Shown piece after piece: positions 45,999-55,900 of a stretch of 64,000 nucleotides of DNA. A program made the position numbers and the translations under genes. Position 1 is the first letter of the stretch, and the number at the start of each line of letters is the position of its first letter. Origin of the DNA: Paramacrobiotus metropolitanus (taxonomy: Eukaryota > Tardigrada > Eutardigrada > Parachela > Macrobiotidae); contig NW_026570304.1 of the NCBI RefSeq assembly GCF_019649055.1, positions 576,996 through 640,995 of the forward strand, in the 5' to 3' direction. The notes below the pieces were generated by a model. That model made no database searches, was not told where the DNA came from, and was given only the letters and a program-made list of their open reading frames with translations.

Positions 45999-48170
45999 GA
46001 TTTCAAATCGTTTTTGTATTCGCAGGAAACATACGCCGGTCCATAACCATACCAACGCACCAAATACTGTTCCCGTCCTTTAAGCTTACGTGTGCGAATA
46101 ATTTTTGAAATTCTGTGATACAGCCTGTCTACAATCTGCACCTTTGATAATTCTCCCTTGTAAAATAGTCCATTGACAGCCTCTCACCCTAAGTCCTCAA
46201 CTGCATAGAGAAAGGTTTTTCCTTTTCCAACGACACGTGTTACTTTGAAAACTTCTTTTGTAAAATTCGTTTCATAACCCTTTTCAAAGGTGAGTTTATT
46301 TTTAGCTATCCTAACGGATCTCCAACATTAAACACTGGTTGGGTTTGATCCTCACTTTCATTTCAGTGATTAGTTTCTGTCGAATTGCGCGGGCTTCATC
46401 CTCGCCTACTTCACTGGGTGAATACCCAGTTTCGGAATGGACAGAGTGATTGTACGATTTAACCACACTAGGTAGTACATCAATGTACCGGTACGTGTTA
46501 GTTTCCGTCATGTACACATACAAACGGTCCTTCAAAGTGCGGTTGAATCTCTCTACCATTGCGCACTTGACGTCATCATTGCGCGCTGTAAAAAATTTTA
46601 CATTACATTCACGGAAGAACTGACGAATCTCCTTACCGACAAACTCCTTGCCATTGGCACTCTGGCAACGAACTGGTGGCCCTTGCTCTTTGAACACTAA
46701 AGACAGAGCTTGTGAAATATCTGCTGGTTTTTTCGATTTTACGGGGATCGCCCATGCAAACTGTGAAAAACAGTCTATGGCCGTCAAAAGATACCGATAA
46801 CCATCATTTGCACTAGAAAATTTCTGCAGATCTGCCAAATCAATCTGCAGTTGGTCGTTGATTTCCACAGTTATGATTTTGCGCCGTTTGAACTTGGAAC
46901 GGAACTGTCTGTTTAGTTTACTTTATTCATTGAGCAGACAAACCCTCGAGGCACTTTCTGGTCTGGTCAGTACAATACTTGGACAAAAACAAAAAAATTA
47001 AGAGCTACAAGAAATTTTTCGACTTCAACAAGAGCAGAAAAGTCTTAACAGATCCACAACCAAACAACTCATTTCCACTTCCCACTACTTTGTCAAACAA
47101 ATCTTTCAGCCTCATCGCAAGGGTTGTCTTTCCAATTCGTAGCTTTGCCGCAGGTATATCCAGACGTTCTTTCCGGCGAAAGTCATACCTCAGGCTAATG
47201 TCCTTGAATGGAACAAGGTCACACATGTATGCTGGCACGTCAAAACTGTCGCGGTTTCGTATCATATACAGCCACACTGCTTCCTTCTGGCGCCATCGCT
47301 CGACTGTTGGAACTATGCCCAGCTGCTCGTACAGTTGCGGTGTTACCCGAACCGTATCATCGGTGATGGTCCGTAGGGCGGCGTGCTGTCGCTTCATCAA
47401 CTTCTCCCGCTCTCCCAAAGACGCTGCTGACCAGGCCAATGCACAGTAATCTATGTATGGCTGGACAAAAGCGTGGTGAAGGGTTACTCGCTGGGGGATG
47501 CTGAGCCCGGACTGTACACGCTTGATCTTTTTAATGCCGTAGTTGATATTTCGCTTCACTTTCACATACTGTTTAGTCCATTTCAGATTGTGGTCCACTT
47601 CGACGCCCAAGTACGTTGTATGCTGCTTTATAGTCAATGTCTGACCGTTCAACGTCACCGGCGGGTCGATTTCTTTTCGGTACTTCTGTTCGGTGCAAAT
47701 AAACATAGCCGCGCACTTTTTCACATTCACTGCCAGTCTGTTTTCTTCGAACCACTTAGCTGCAGTCTCCAGCGCATCATTGAGCTTCTTAGCCGCTGCT
47801 GCTTTCGTCTTCGCACGGCAGTGAGCAATGGTATCATCCGCGAATGCTTCGATCTCGAAATTCCTGTGCAGCAGCAAGTCGTTGATGTACAAGATAAAGA
47901 GCAACGGGCCCAGTACTGTACCTTGCGGAACGCCGGAAATTACAGGTAGCCAATCGGAAGAGTATTTCTCCGTTTTCACGCGCTGCCGGCGGCCGGTCAG
48001 ATAAGAATAAAACCAGTTTAGAGCTGGGTATATCCATCCTTGGACTGTAAATATTGTTCAACCTGTTCACGATTAAACCCATGCTTGCTGGCTTCTTTGT
48101 AGAGACGCTCAATTCCACCGAAGCTTCCCGGGTTCGTGGGATTCAGATAAATATCGTCTAAAGACACCAT
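45995..48170 (-). pseudogene. Polinton integrase with chromodomain, split by a retrotransposon
   Basis: The N-terminal ~46 codons (48170 to ~48031; DDIYLNPTNPGSFGGIERLY) are separated from the catalytic core by the non-LTR insertion. The core (46910-46311) carries the first Asp in QIDLADLQK and the Glu in MVERFNRTLKD. The second Asp is replaced by Ala in SANGKEF (46671-46651). After the core the frame is broken near 46320. A C-terminal chromodomain with IIRTRKLKGREQYLVRWYGYGP then runs to a TGA overlapping the minor capsid ATG, with an internal TGA at 46186-46184. The enzyme would insert the element DNA; chromodomains may guide target choice. At least four lesions make it inactive. Confidence 0.85.
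46917..48021 (-). mobile_element. 5'-truncated non-LTR retrotransposon inserted in the integrase gene
   Basis: A minus-strand frame (48021 to 47005) begins inside the RT domain (WFYSYLTGRRQRV). It continues through GVPQGTVLGPLLFILYINDL, the catalytic FADDT and the thumb/C-terminal region (LGVEVDHNLKW, YIDYCALAWS, RLDIPAAKLRIGKTT). This pattern fits the Jockey/CR1/Rex-type clades; no endonuclease remains. About 60-80 nt of 3' sequence follow, containing AATAAA near the end. The hexamer GTTTAG occurs at both borders (46911-46916 and 48016-48021), a candidate target duplication. The RT frame has no stops, so the insertion is relatively young. Confidence 0.85.
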
Positions 48171-48171
48171 T

Positions 48172-49489
48172 TTATGCATATGTTAACCAACCTCCGCTCT
48201 GAATATTTGATTCATTCTGCGGTTCTGGCGACTTTGTACGTGGTTTTTTTATCGGTCTGTCCTTAGAACTACTCTTTGCACGCCTTAATGCCGGATTGAC
48301 AACTAATTGCTGAGGTGAATATTTAATATTTGGAACCTTGGTTGTTCGTGCTGTTAACGATTTTCTTGGACCAACAGCTGCATTAGTATTTGCTTGAAGT
48401 TGTGGTAGCGGGGCTGGTGGTGGCATTAAAGCTTTAAATGTTGGTGGCGGACCCACTGCCGCAGTGGCTGGCCTTTGCGTAGGCTTGGTGCGGTATGTTA
48501 AAGCAGGTAGCTGTTGAGCAGGGGGCAGACGAGCCTGCTCGTACGTTAAAGATTTCAGCTGTGGACCAGGTGGCAAACTAGCCTGTTCGTACGTTAGAGA
48601 CTTTGGCTGTTTCGATTGTAGGTAAAGCTGCTGGCGGATGACGTATCGATGGTACGTCAATACTGTCTTCGTCGCTATCATCTGGAAATTCCACCATACT
48701 TATTGGTGCTGCATTCGCTAAAGCCAAAAAGTTGGGGGATGGGCTTCGGAAACCTAAATAATTCAAAGGTATTGATGGTGGTGGCTGCAACGATGCTTGG
48801 TGTTGTGGTGGTGGTGGAAAGTGCATTGGTGGAGGAAATAATGGCTGGGACGTTATTGGGGAGGCCTCGTTGTACGTTAAATAACCATCGATGGGAAACG
48901 TTACTTCGGGGTTGGCCGGTCCGTCAGTGAGCGCAGGTAACGGTGGACCATCATCGATCTCCATAAGCGAGTTTGTACCTTTGTGCGCTGTTCTGGGTTT
49001 TAGCGCCGGTTTTTTCGTAATGATTTTCGGTTTAGGTTCTCGGTAAACATGCTTTACAAGTGGTTTTCCTGGTACGGGAACATACTGGAGAACGGGAGCA
49101 CTGGGAACCATAATTGGATCCCCCTGTACATATTGTATAATTGGATCTGATTGCACATATTCAGTTTGAGGATCTTTGTTTTTCTGTGTTTGCTGATCCA
49201 TCATTGGCTGTTTGGGCGTCGGAATATAATGTGTGACAGGTTCTGTGTCGACCTGCACCTCATAGTCTCGAGTTCGCACGGCATGCTGTGGTTGATTACC
49301 TAAAACCGGCTGAACACCTGCGTTAGTAGGTTGTTTCGGCTGATAAACAGGGGCCTCGGGGACTGGATTATGCTGTAGTTGTTGTCTTATTGCGTCGCTG
49401 ACATGATAAGATTTGGTCCACGGTGTTGAACGCCGCTTTGTTGTCAGGATGGCGTACTCCGCCTCCGGCACCAATATAAAAGTTTGCAT
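48172..49489 (-). pseudogene. Polinton proline-rich structural-type protein, frameshifted
   Basis: Starts at ATG 49489 with FILVPEAEYAILTTKRRS, an N-terminal signature I associate with a Polinton/adintovirus protein of unknown function. It continues as a Pro/Gln-rich chain with repeats such as IIQYVQGDPI and VLQYVPVPG. The first frame ends at 48578. An overlapping frame (48681-48172) carries repeated LTYEQARLPP units and a basic tail, ending 1 nt before the integrase ATG. A single frameshift in the overlap is the simplest explanation, although two separate overlapping genes are possible. Likely role is structural; this is inference. Confidence 0.6.
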
Positions 49490-49560
49490 TTTGAAGAAAT
49501 AAAAGATGTTAACAAGCTTCCTAAAACAGGTAATAACACGTTCAAAAATCCACTTTTTTG

Positions 49561-49809
49561 TTATAAAATCTTTAATTTGTTCTTGCGATTTACGTCCCTA
49601 CTTGCAAGGCGTCTAATGCTTAATGCATATTTCTTGACTTGTCGGAGCTCTTGTTTAGAAATTCCAACTGGATTTTTAAGCAAGTTGAGGCAGGCCTCTT
49701 CAATAGCTTGCATTTGTTTCTTATTATAATGCGAAAAAACTTTCCTGCGCTGTATTAGCGACAGCTGTGCAAGACCGAGCACGATTTTGTGCACTTCATC
49801 CGGCTTCAT
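49561..49809 (-). CDS. Small basic helical Polinton protein
   Basis: An intact 82-codon ORF (VFSHYNKKQMQAIEEACLNLLKNP then KQELRQVKKYALSIRRLAS). Small proteins with a CxLNLLxxN-like helix and a basic C-terminal helix recur near the ATPase in Polinton-like viruses; I know no established function. A TATATAT stretch lies about 10 nt before the ATG. Confidence 0.6.
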   Translation of the reverse strand: MKPDEVHKIVLGLAQLSLIQRRKVFSHYNKKQMQAIEEACLNLLKNPVGISKQELRQVKKYALSIRRLASRDVNRKNKLKIL

Positions 49810-49860
49810 TCTACATATATAGTCCTGTGTGTCAAAATGTGAGACTGAAGACGTAGTTTA

Positions 49861-50433
49861 TCAGGTGTTTCCGGTCGTAGGTTTATCAACAGATACCCAT
49901 GAGGCTCCTTTATAGCCTTTATAGGCTTGTTCAAGGTGTTTCATTCCCAACTGCCTCGCCAGTACCTGAACCTGCTGCACATCACGAACAGACTTAAACA
50001 CTATTATATACTGTGCGTTAAGCGCAATGTCGCGCATTGTTTTTCCCTTTTTAAAAAGGTTTTGTGACAAAAACATCACTGTTACGTTCTTATGGTGCAC
50101 ATCCCGTGTAAAAAGTGCGGATGCTTTCTTATTATTGGCAATTTCTTCCATTAAATCATCAAGAACTAGGAGCGTTGGAATGTTAAGCTGAAAAAACCCA
50201 TCCTCAAAGACTTTCTCAAGCTCACCTACCAATTCCACACCTGCAGGCAGTTCATCAAACAGTTCTTGGAAAACACCGTACACGTACACGATCCTTGTGG
50301 GTGCTGGGTAAAAGTATGTCTGCAAGTTTTTCAGTAACTCCATAGTCAAGGTGGATTTCCCAGACATAGTTGGGCCGCTCATGTAAATAGAGCACGGCGT
50401 CTTAAACCGTAAATCAGTAGTAATGCGTTCCAT
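49861..50433 (-). CDS. Polinton packaging ATPase (FtsK/HerA type)
   Basis: An intact 190-codon ORF. Walker A is MSGPTMSGKSTL near residue 20, Walker B is TLLVLDDLMEEI near residue 88, and a sensor-like VTVMFLSQNLF follows. Size and motifs match the genome-packaging ATPases of Polintons and related double jelly-roll viruses, which pump DNA into the capsid. It is one of the few unbroken genes here. It lies between the TBP-like gene and the small basic protein, on the same strand. Confidence 0.88.
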   Translation of the reverse strand: MERITTDLRFKTPCSIYMSGPTMSGKSTLTMELLKNLQTYFYPAPTRIVYVYGVFQELFDELPAGVELVGELEKVFEDGFFQLNIPTLLVLDDLMEEIANNKKASALFTRDVHHKNVTVMFLSQNLFKKGKTMRDIALNAQYIIVFKSVRDVQQVQVLARQLGMKHLEQAYKGYKGASWVSVDKPTTGNT

Positions 50434-50589
50434 TTCGATTAAATAAGTTTACTTATACCCCATATGAGGGTGTTCTGCCATCCTTAATACCATCACGAAA
50501 ATCACCCAGAAAATACACGGATTTATTTTTTCAATCCGATTTTAGTATAATAAAAACAGTCCTTGACACATGCAAAAAATTTAACATCA

Positions 50590-50850
50590 GAAGAGGACAA
50601 TTTTTGAACTGAGGAAAGGACAACTTTTTCCCGTTTTGTATGTTAAGTCTACGAGAAAATGCTTCGAGAACAGGACATTTTTTGACTCGAGAAGAGACCC
50701 ATTTTTGTCTAACACAAACCAAAATCTAGCCTCATTTCAATATAAAAAAACATCCAATTTATGAACAGAATAATTTTATACGAGAACAGGACAATTTTGA
50801 CTCAAAGACAGGACAACTTTTCTACCAGTTTGTATGTTAAGTCTAGGGGT
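50590..50850. repeat. Direct repeat pair in the ATPase-TBP spacer
   Basis: GAGGACAATTTTTGAACT...GGACAACTTTTTCCCGTTTTGTATGTTAAGTCT (from ~50595) recurs as a variant from ~50784 to 50845. Related GAGAACAGGACA words lie between. The spacer (50434-50902) has no supported gene; a minus-strand ORF there follows the repeats. Confidence 0.55.
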
Positions 50851-50902
50851 AACAAAACTGAGAACAGTCCAAATTTCCGCCTGAGAGAAGGCTCGTTTTT
50901 GT

Positions 50903-51501
50903 TCAACGTTGCTCCGTTTTTGACCCTTCCATGATTTCGTTTTCGAATTCTTCAATCCATTTATCCCATTCTTCTTCGTAATTGTTGTCGGTTTGTAGCG
51001 ATTCTCTACATAACATGACCTTTAGACGGCTTACGCATTCGTCAACATTCTTTTCCGACTTTGCCCCAAGTATTACACATTTTCCAGTATGGAAAATATT
51101 GACGGTGACCTGAATGTCCCCGAATCGAACTTTTGCGGCAGGAAACAATTCTGGCTCATAGAATGCGCCATGTTTTTCGGCAAGCATATATAAATCAATC
51201 AGGGCTGAATGATCATAAGTCGACACGATGTTAACGATCCGTTTTTCGGCAATATTAGCGCGGTAACCCATACGGCGCAACCGCATCTGGTACTTTTTTA
51301 CTAACTCCTTCGAATCGGCTTCGGACTTCCCACCATTAATTATAGTTTCCCGTTCCTAAAGACTTGACAAAAACTTCCATCCTTTGAGGTGATGTTGACA
51401 GTATCAAAATCCTTGACAATCTTGGTGGTTGTGGACCGTGCAATGTGTCCCAAATCCAAGGGACAAGTAAACCGGACAGACGTGATTACGTTATGGATCA
51501 T
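50903..51501 (-). pseudogene. TATA-binding-protein-like gene in the Polinton (one frameshift)
   Basis: Both lobes of the TBP saddle are recognisable in order. Lobe 1 has HNVITSVRFTCPLDLGHIA, then FRNGKL and, after the frameshift, INGGKSEADSKELVKKY and RRMGY. Lobe 2 has IVNIVSTYDHSALIDLYML, the hallmark YEPELFP, and FHTGKCVILGAKSEKN. Total span is ~199 codons, close to the ~180-residue TBP core. The frameshift lies at about 51345-51335. Start ATG 51501 is chosen because it follows a TATA box (51566-51559) and an initiator-like TCAGT (51522-51518). Known TBPs bend TATA DNA and nucleate transcription complexes; here it may have redirected transcription to element promoters. The DNA-contacting residues were not checked one by one. 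Confidence 0.75.
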
Positions 51502-51558
51502 TCTGGTGAAAACAAATACTGAGAGCAAATGAAAGCTTGTCAAGCGCGAGGCTGTCTG

Positions 51559-51566
51559 CTTTTATA
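51559..51566 (-). promoter_or_regulatory. TATA box before the TBP-like gene
   Basis: TATAAAAG on the minus strand, identical to the box before the polymerase gene, with an initiator-like TCAGT about 45 nt downstream and the ATG beyond it. Confidence 0.55.
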
Positions 51567-51923
51567 CCATGCACTTGGAAGGCCAACTACACTTACGAAG
51601 CGCGATGTTCGACCAATCCGTTCGGAACTTGTCGACGATAGAGCGTGACTTCAAAATCGCAGCAATGTAAGCTTGTCTGTCTCATATCATGGACAAGCTA
51701 AGACTGCCACGAATTTGGGGTCGAAACCCGTTCTTTTCCTTATCCATGAAATTAACAGCAAGCAACCCAGATGTTTATTTAAAAATGCAACAAAAGCTAA
51801 GGCGGCAAGTAAAAAGAAACCAATTGTAAAAATAATAAACCATTGTATGAAAATAATAGAAAATTATCCATGTTCATATAAAAAAAAAGCTAAAGCGCCA
51901 ATGCAAAGCATAAAACCATAACA
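51567..51923. other. Spacer between two Polinton genes
   Basis: Holds a Lys-rich plus-strand ORF (51673-51921, 82 codons) in AT-rich DNA, opposite in strand to every other gene of the element. I regard it as compositional rather than a supported gene. Confidence 0.35.
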
Positions 51924-52358
51924 CTACTGCATGATTATTTTCTTCATTAAACACATAATGCTCCGAACATTGCGATACATCAAGGTAATCTGACGGTCTT
52001 CTCGCTCCAGCGTAACTGTACGTCCGAAAAAGTGGGTGTTCGTGAGCCGGATATCGATTACTTCTTTCACACTGTTTTCCACGAACGCAATTTGAGGCTT
52101 TCCGGTGAAATTTGCTTTGTCCAAGGTTTTGACAATCTCACCATCATCCACTTTTCGTATTAGTGCCGCCGCGCTTGTACTATCAAGAGGAAACCCGTCG
52201 TTTGTCGCTTTCTCAAATCCTTTTTTGTCCGCCGTTGCACGCCCGAAAAGAAGGGAATTAGTGGGTGAGTTTAACCACATGGTCGTTTGCCCAGTGATTT
52301 TGTAACATTTAACTGGGCCATCTTCATAAACCACTTCCAACTCTTTGAACGTTGCCAT
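51924..52358 (-). CDS. Polinton gene of unknown function (145 codons)
   Basis: An intact ORF from ATG 52358 (ATFKELEVVYEDGPVKCYKI) with mixed alpha/beta character and no recognised domain. It lies between the BIR gene and the TBP-like gene. I chose the internal Met because the 62 codons upstream of it in the open frame overlap the BIR gene and look unnatural. Intact coding in a decayed element is notable but may be chance. Confidence 0.5.
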   Translation of the reverse strand: MATFKELEVVYEDGPVKCYKITGQTTMWLNSPTNSLLFGRATADKKGFEKATNDGFPLDSTSAAALIRKVDDGEIVKTLDKANFTGKPQIAFVENSVKEVIDIRLTNTHFFGRTVTLEREDRQITLMYRNVRSIMCLMKKIIMQ

Positions 52359-52456
52359 TTCTATAAAACGAAGGGATGAAACAGAATGAGTAAAGTCGGT
52401 ATGGATGCACATCCTATATTTCGCAATAACATACATAAATCCATAAGGATGTGCTT

Positions 52457-52848
52457 CTAGACGTAACTGCCGTCCACAACGTCGCCACAAGTGCAGAACA
52501 TGTCGAAACGGACAATTTGCCGATTCCATCTGATGAGGGTCCACTCGTCACATTCCTTTTTAATATCTTGAATATTATTCACAAAATCGGTGCCTTTAAC
52601 ATGGTTAAGGTACTGACAGGTTGGACTCCAAAGGGCATGTTGTACTTGAACATCTTCGAACGTAAGAGATCCTCGAAACCAACGCCACAAGAAAAACAAT
52701 GCAGACGGCCTCCCCGGGAATGATAAAATCCACTACTAGCTAAATTTTCGTGTTTTTGTCCAGGAAATTCTTTAGATTTCATCAAATCCAGGCGAGCTGT
52801 GTATTCAATCATACCCATATGATGAATGCGATCCATTATTTCTGGCAT
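52457..52848 (-). pseudogene. BIR-domain (inhibitor-of-apoptosis-like) gene, frameshifted
   Basis: The first frame carries TARLDLMKSKEFP, then LASSGFYHSRGGRLHCFSCGVGF. After a frame change near 52665 the second frame supplies TFEDVQVQHALWSPTCQYL. Together these give the BIR zinc-binding pattern CX2C...HX6C and the AGFYY-like core in correct order. BIR proteins bind and block caspases or their activators; baculoviruses and entomopoxviruses carry them to delay cell death. About 130 codons allow for a single BIR and no RING. It is placed just after the polymerase gene. Confidence 0.72.
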
Positions 52849-52939
52849 ACATAAAATTGTAGAAGAAACGAAACGAAAGTGTCACATTAGCTTTCCGTTC
52901 AGATTGTCGTGCCCTTAATGACTCTTTGGCGTGTAAAAA

Positions 52940-55900
52940 TCAAATAACCGTGCGCTTCGTTCCAAATGGGACAGTTGTTAAATCGGGCCAAAGCACGCGT
53001 TTATCATACACCTTCTGCAAGCTTTTCACCATTTTAACCGTGGATATTTGTAGTGTCTTGAAGTCACGTTTATAGAATTCCGGGTATGTGACGGAAACTA
53101 TCCCACCGTTCAAGGATTTTTTCAGCTTTTCGAAATCTAACTTCTGACCGGTGCGCTGAAGATTTTCGTCCAACAGATCTTCCGTATAGCCATTCTGCGT
53201 TAATCCCTTAACTTTGAGTTCAAAGCGTCCTGTATCTGTCACATAACTGTAGACTTCGGGGCCGCATGATACAAAGCTCGTGATATGGGACTCGTTGGCC
53301 AATAACTCGTTGCTCCAGTCTCCCAAAAAGGTGCCCGTTTGGGGTAGCCAGTCTCCAGACCGGTGAACAAACAGTACGGAGTCGGTATCATAGTACAAGT
53401 CACGATCGTTCAAGCGCTCCAGCATATCTAGAAGTTTTAGGCGGGCCAGGCTGGTCGTAAACGCGGCAATAGCGATGTTAACGCAGTCGTTCCCTTCGTT
53501 GTAGTCCTCCCTCCGCGATAAAGTCAGCATCAGGCACTCAGGACTCACAGCATGGACACTGTGTATTTCGACGGCTTCGGACCGACATAAGTCAAAGTAT
53601 TTCTTTGTTTCATAGAGGAAGATGGTCTGTTCCAGATTATCTCTCTGTCCAAATTTTCCCCAAAAAGAGTTAAGCATTATTTTGGCAATGGCGCGTCTTG
53701 CGGGATTGTCCTCTGTGCGATCCGGAATCAGGGAAACTGTCTCCCGTTCCAAAACTTCTCGAAGGTATTGCTTTCTGGTTTCAGGCGTAGTCGCATACGA
53801 TGGCCAATCGGAAGCATCCACCTTTTCTTTCAAAAATTTTTCCACATATTCAGAAAACAGTCCGAAGCGCTTGTGGTTCCAATGCCACACTTCGTAGATT
53901 TTATGCACTTTATATCCACGGTCAAGTGCATGGTGTAGCTCGGGAGTGCACCATACCCCTTCAAGGCAGCGCTCCTGGTCCGTATGGTTGCAGTAGTCAT
54001 TGTTCTTGGACACCGCGCATGCCATGCAGAGAGTGAAAATCAGCTTACCGTTGATCGTGAACGGCAAGACTGGAAAGTGTAGCTTTTCCGGTGGTATAAC
54101 TTGGCAAAACACCATTCCAAAATAATTCTTAACGTCGTCAAAATCCGAAATAATCATTTCCGGATGTCCCACCGGATACTGCCCGGTCTTATTGATGTAT
54201 GGATATAGGGATACCATGTCATAATGGAATATTTTCTCTCCTGGCTCTTTCACGTCATAGCTCAAAACTGCAGCATTTGTACGGCCGCCTTTGAAAGCAT
54301 CTCTCGGCCGCAATGGGTCGCGCAAGTTCATACGAGCCAAAAATTCGGTGACGACGGAATTCAGGCGTTCTTTGGTCCATTCGCACGACCATTTGGATTG
54401 TACTTCAAAACCACGCTCTCCCAGTTAGGACTCTTTCTGTAACCATTCTTCATAAACTTCCTTCGTTTTCTTGTTGGAAAACGGTGTTCGATCCTCTGGG
54501 TTCGTGCACAAAGGGTGTCCATGGTGTACACAACCATTGTATTCATAGATAGTATTCGTAGAGGGGTCGTAACCATCTACAAATTACCGTCCTATACGCT
54601 TTTCCTTGGCCAGTCTCCCATGCTCCAATGCGGGATGATCCCTTCGCAGCCACTCTAGCCACTGTGCGGCCTGCATGGACGTCCTCCTGTTTGGCTGGTA
54701 GCCCGATGCAGAGATAACCCCAATTTCTTTCAGCTTGAGTATGTATGTACGGTAAAACTTTTGACAGGCTGAAGCGATGGTAACACTCTCGAACGGGTCA
54801 ATTGCGGTTTGCTCGAGAAAACTTCTTCGAAACTCGAGTGCGCATTTGCGCAGAATGGTCACATCATTCGAACAGTAGGACGCAAGCTCGTTTCGAAAAT
54901 TAAAGCTGTCGTCAGCAGCTTCGCGAGCTTCTGCATGCCACTTTAAAAAGTCCTGTTTATCTTTCTTCTTTAAATTGTCCAATGCGTACATTTCCGGTCC
55001 CGGCCAAGGTAAAGTTTTGTCCCAGTTATCCGGCTTGTTACACTTATGCGGAAAGTCACCTTTCTGCGCCAATCCCGTCAATCCTACAGCCTTGGGAAAA
55101 TTAGATATTTTCGTGGCGACAAAATTCAACGTGTCGCGACAAGTTATTTGTAGAGGCGCATACCTAATATCAAGGATCTGCGATCCCCGACGGATTACTT
55201 TAACACTTTTCAAGGAATTTTCCAGGAGGTAAGCAAGGATGAAATGACCGTCGTAACCTCGTAAATTATGGGCAATGAGTGTAGATCCGCGATGCGCCTC
55301 GGAAAATACCCATTTTCCAAATTCTGTACTAACGTCATATCCAGTCATCGCGACTCCGTCAGGCGGAAACCTAAACTCGGTTCCATCCGGATACTGTGCC
55401 ACTATAAAACAAGGCTTGTGGACACCGTCTTCTCCAAGGTACGTTTCGTAGTCGAAATAGATGTGTTTCGGCACTTCCGGGTACCTTTTAGGTTCCATTA
55501 ACTTAATGAAACACGCATGTGTCGACTGGGGCACCCATTCTCGACACAGCGCACAGTACATTTCATCGCAAAAGTGTTCACCACCGTTCCTTTTGGTCAT
55601 GTTGATGAACTTGGAACATGCTTGGCAGATGAAAAGATTGTCGCAAAAGGTCCTTTCGTTTTTTCGGGTTTTCTTATGGAGATTGAAACAGTCTTTATTA
55701 TTAAACCGTCGCCCACAGTCTTTACAGTCCAATAAGGGATCTTCTGGAGCACAAATGTCCGTTGGCCGATAACAGAGGTGACAAAAGCCGCTGCACCGAT
55801 GTTGATATTTATTCTGAAACGCTTTATCACACTCAATGCAGTAGTAAGACTGTTTAAAGAATCCGGTACGTTTCGTAATCAAGTCGAAATGATTTTTTTC

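Noticed and set aside
51673-51921. Lys-rich plus-strand gene inside the Polinton
   Set aside because: AT-rich composition explains it; opposite strand to every other gene and no promoter.
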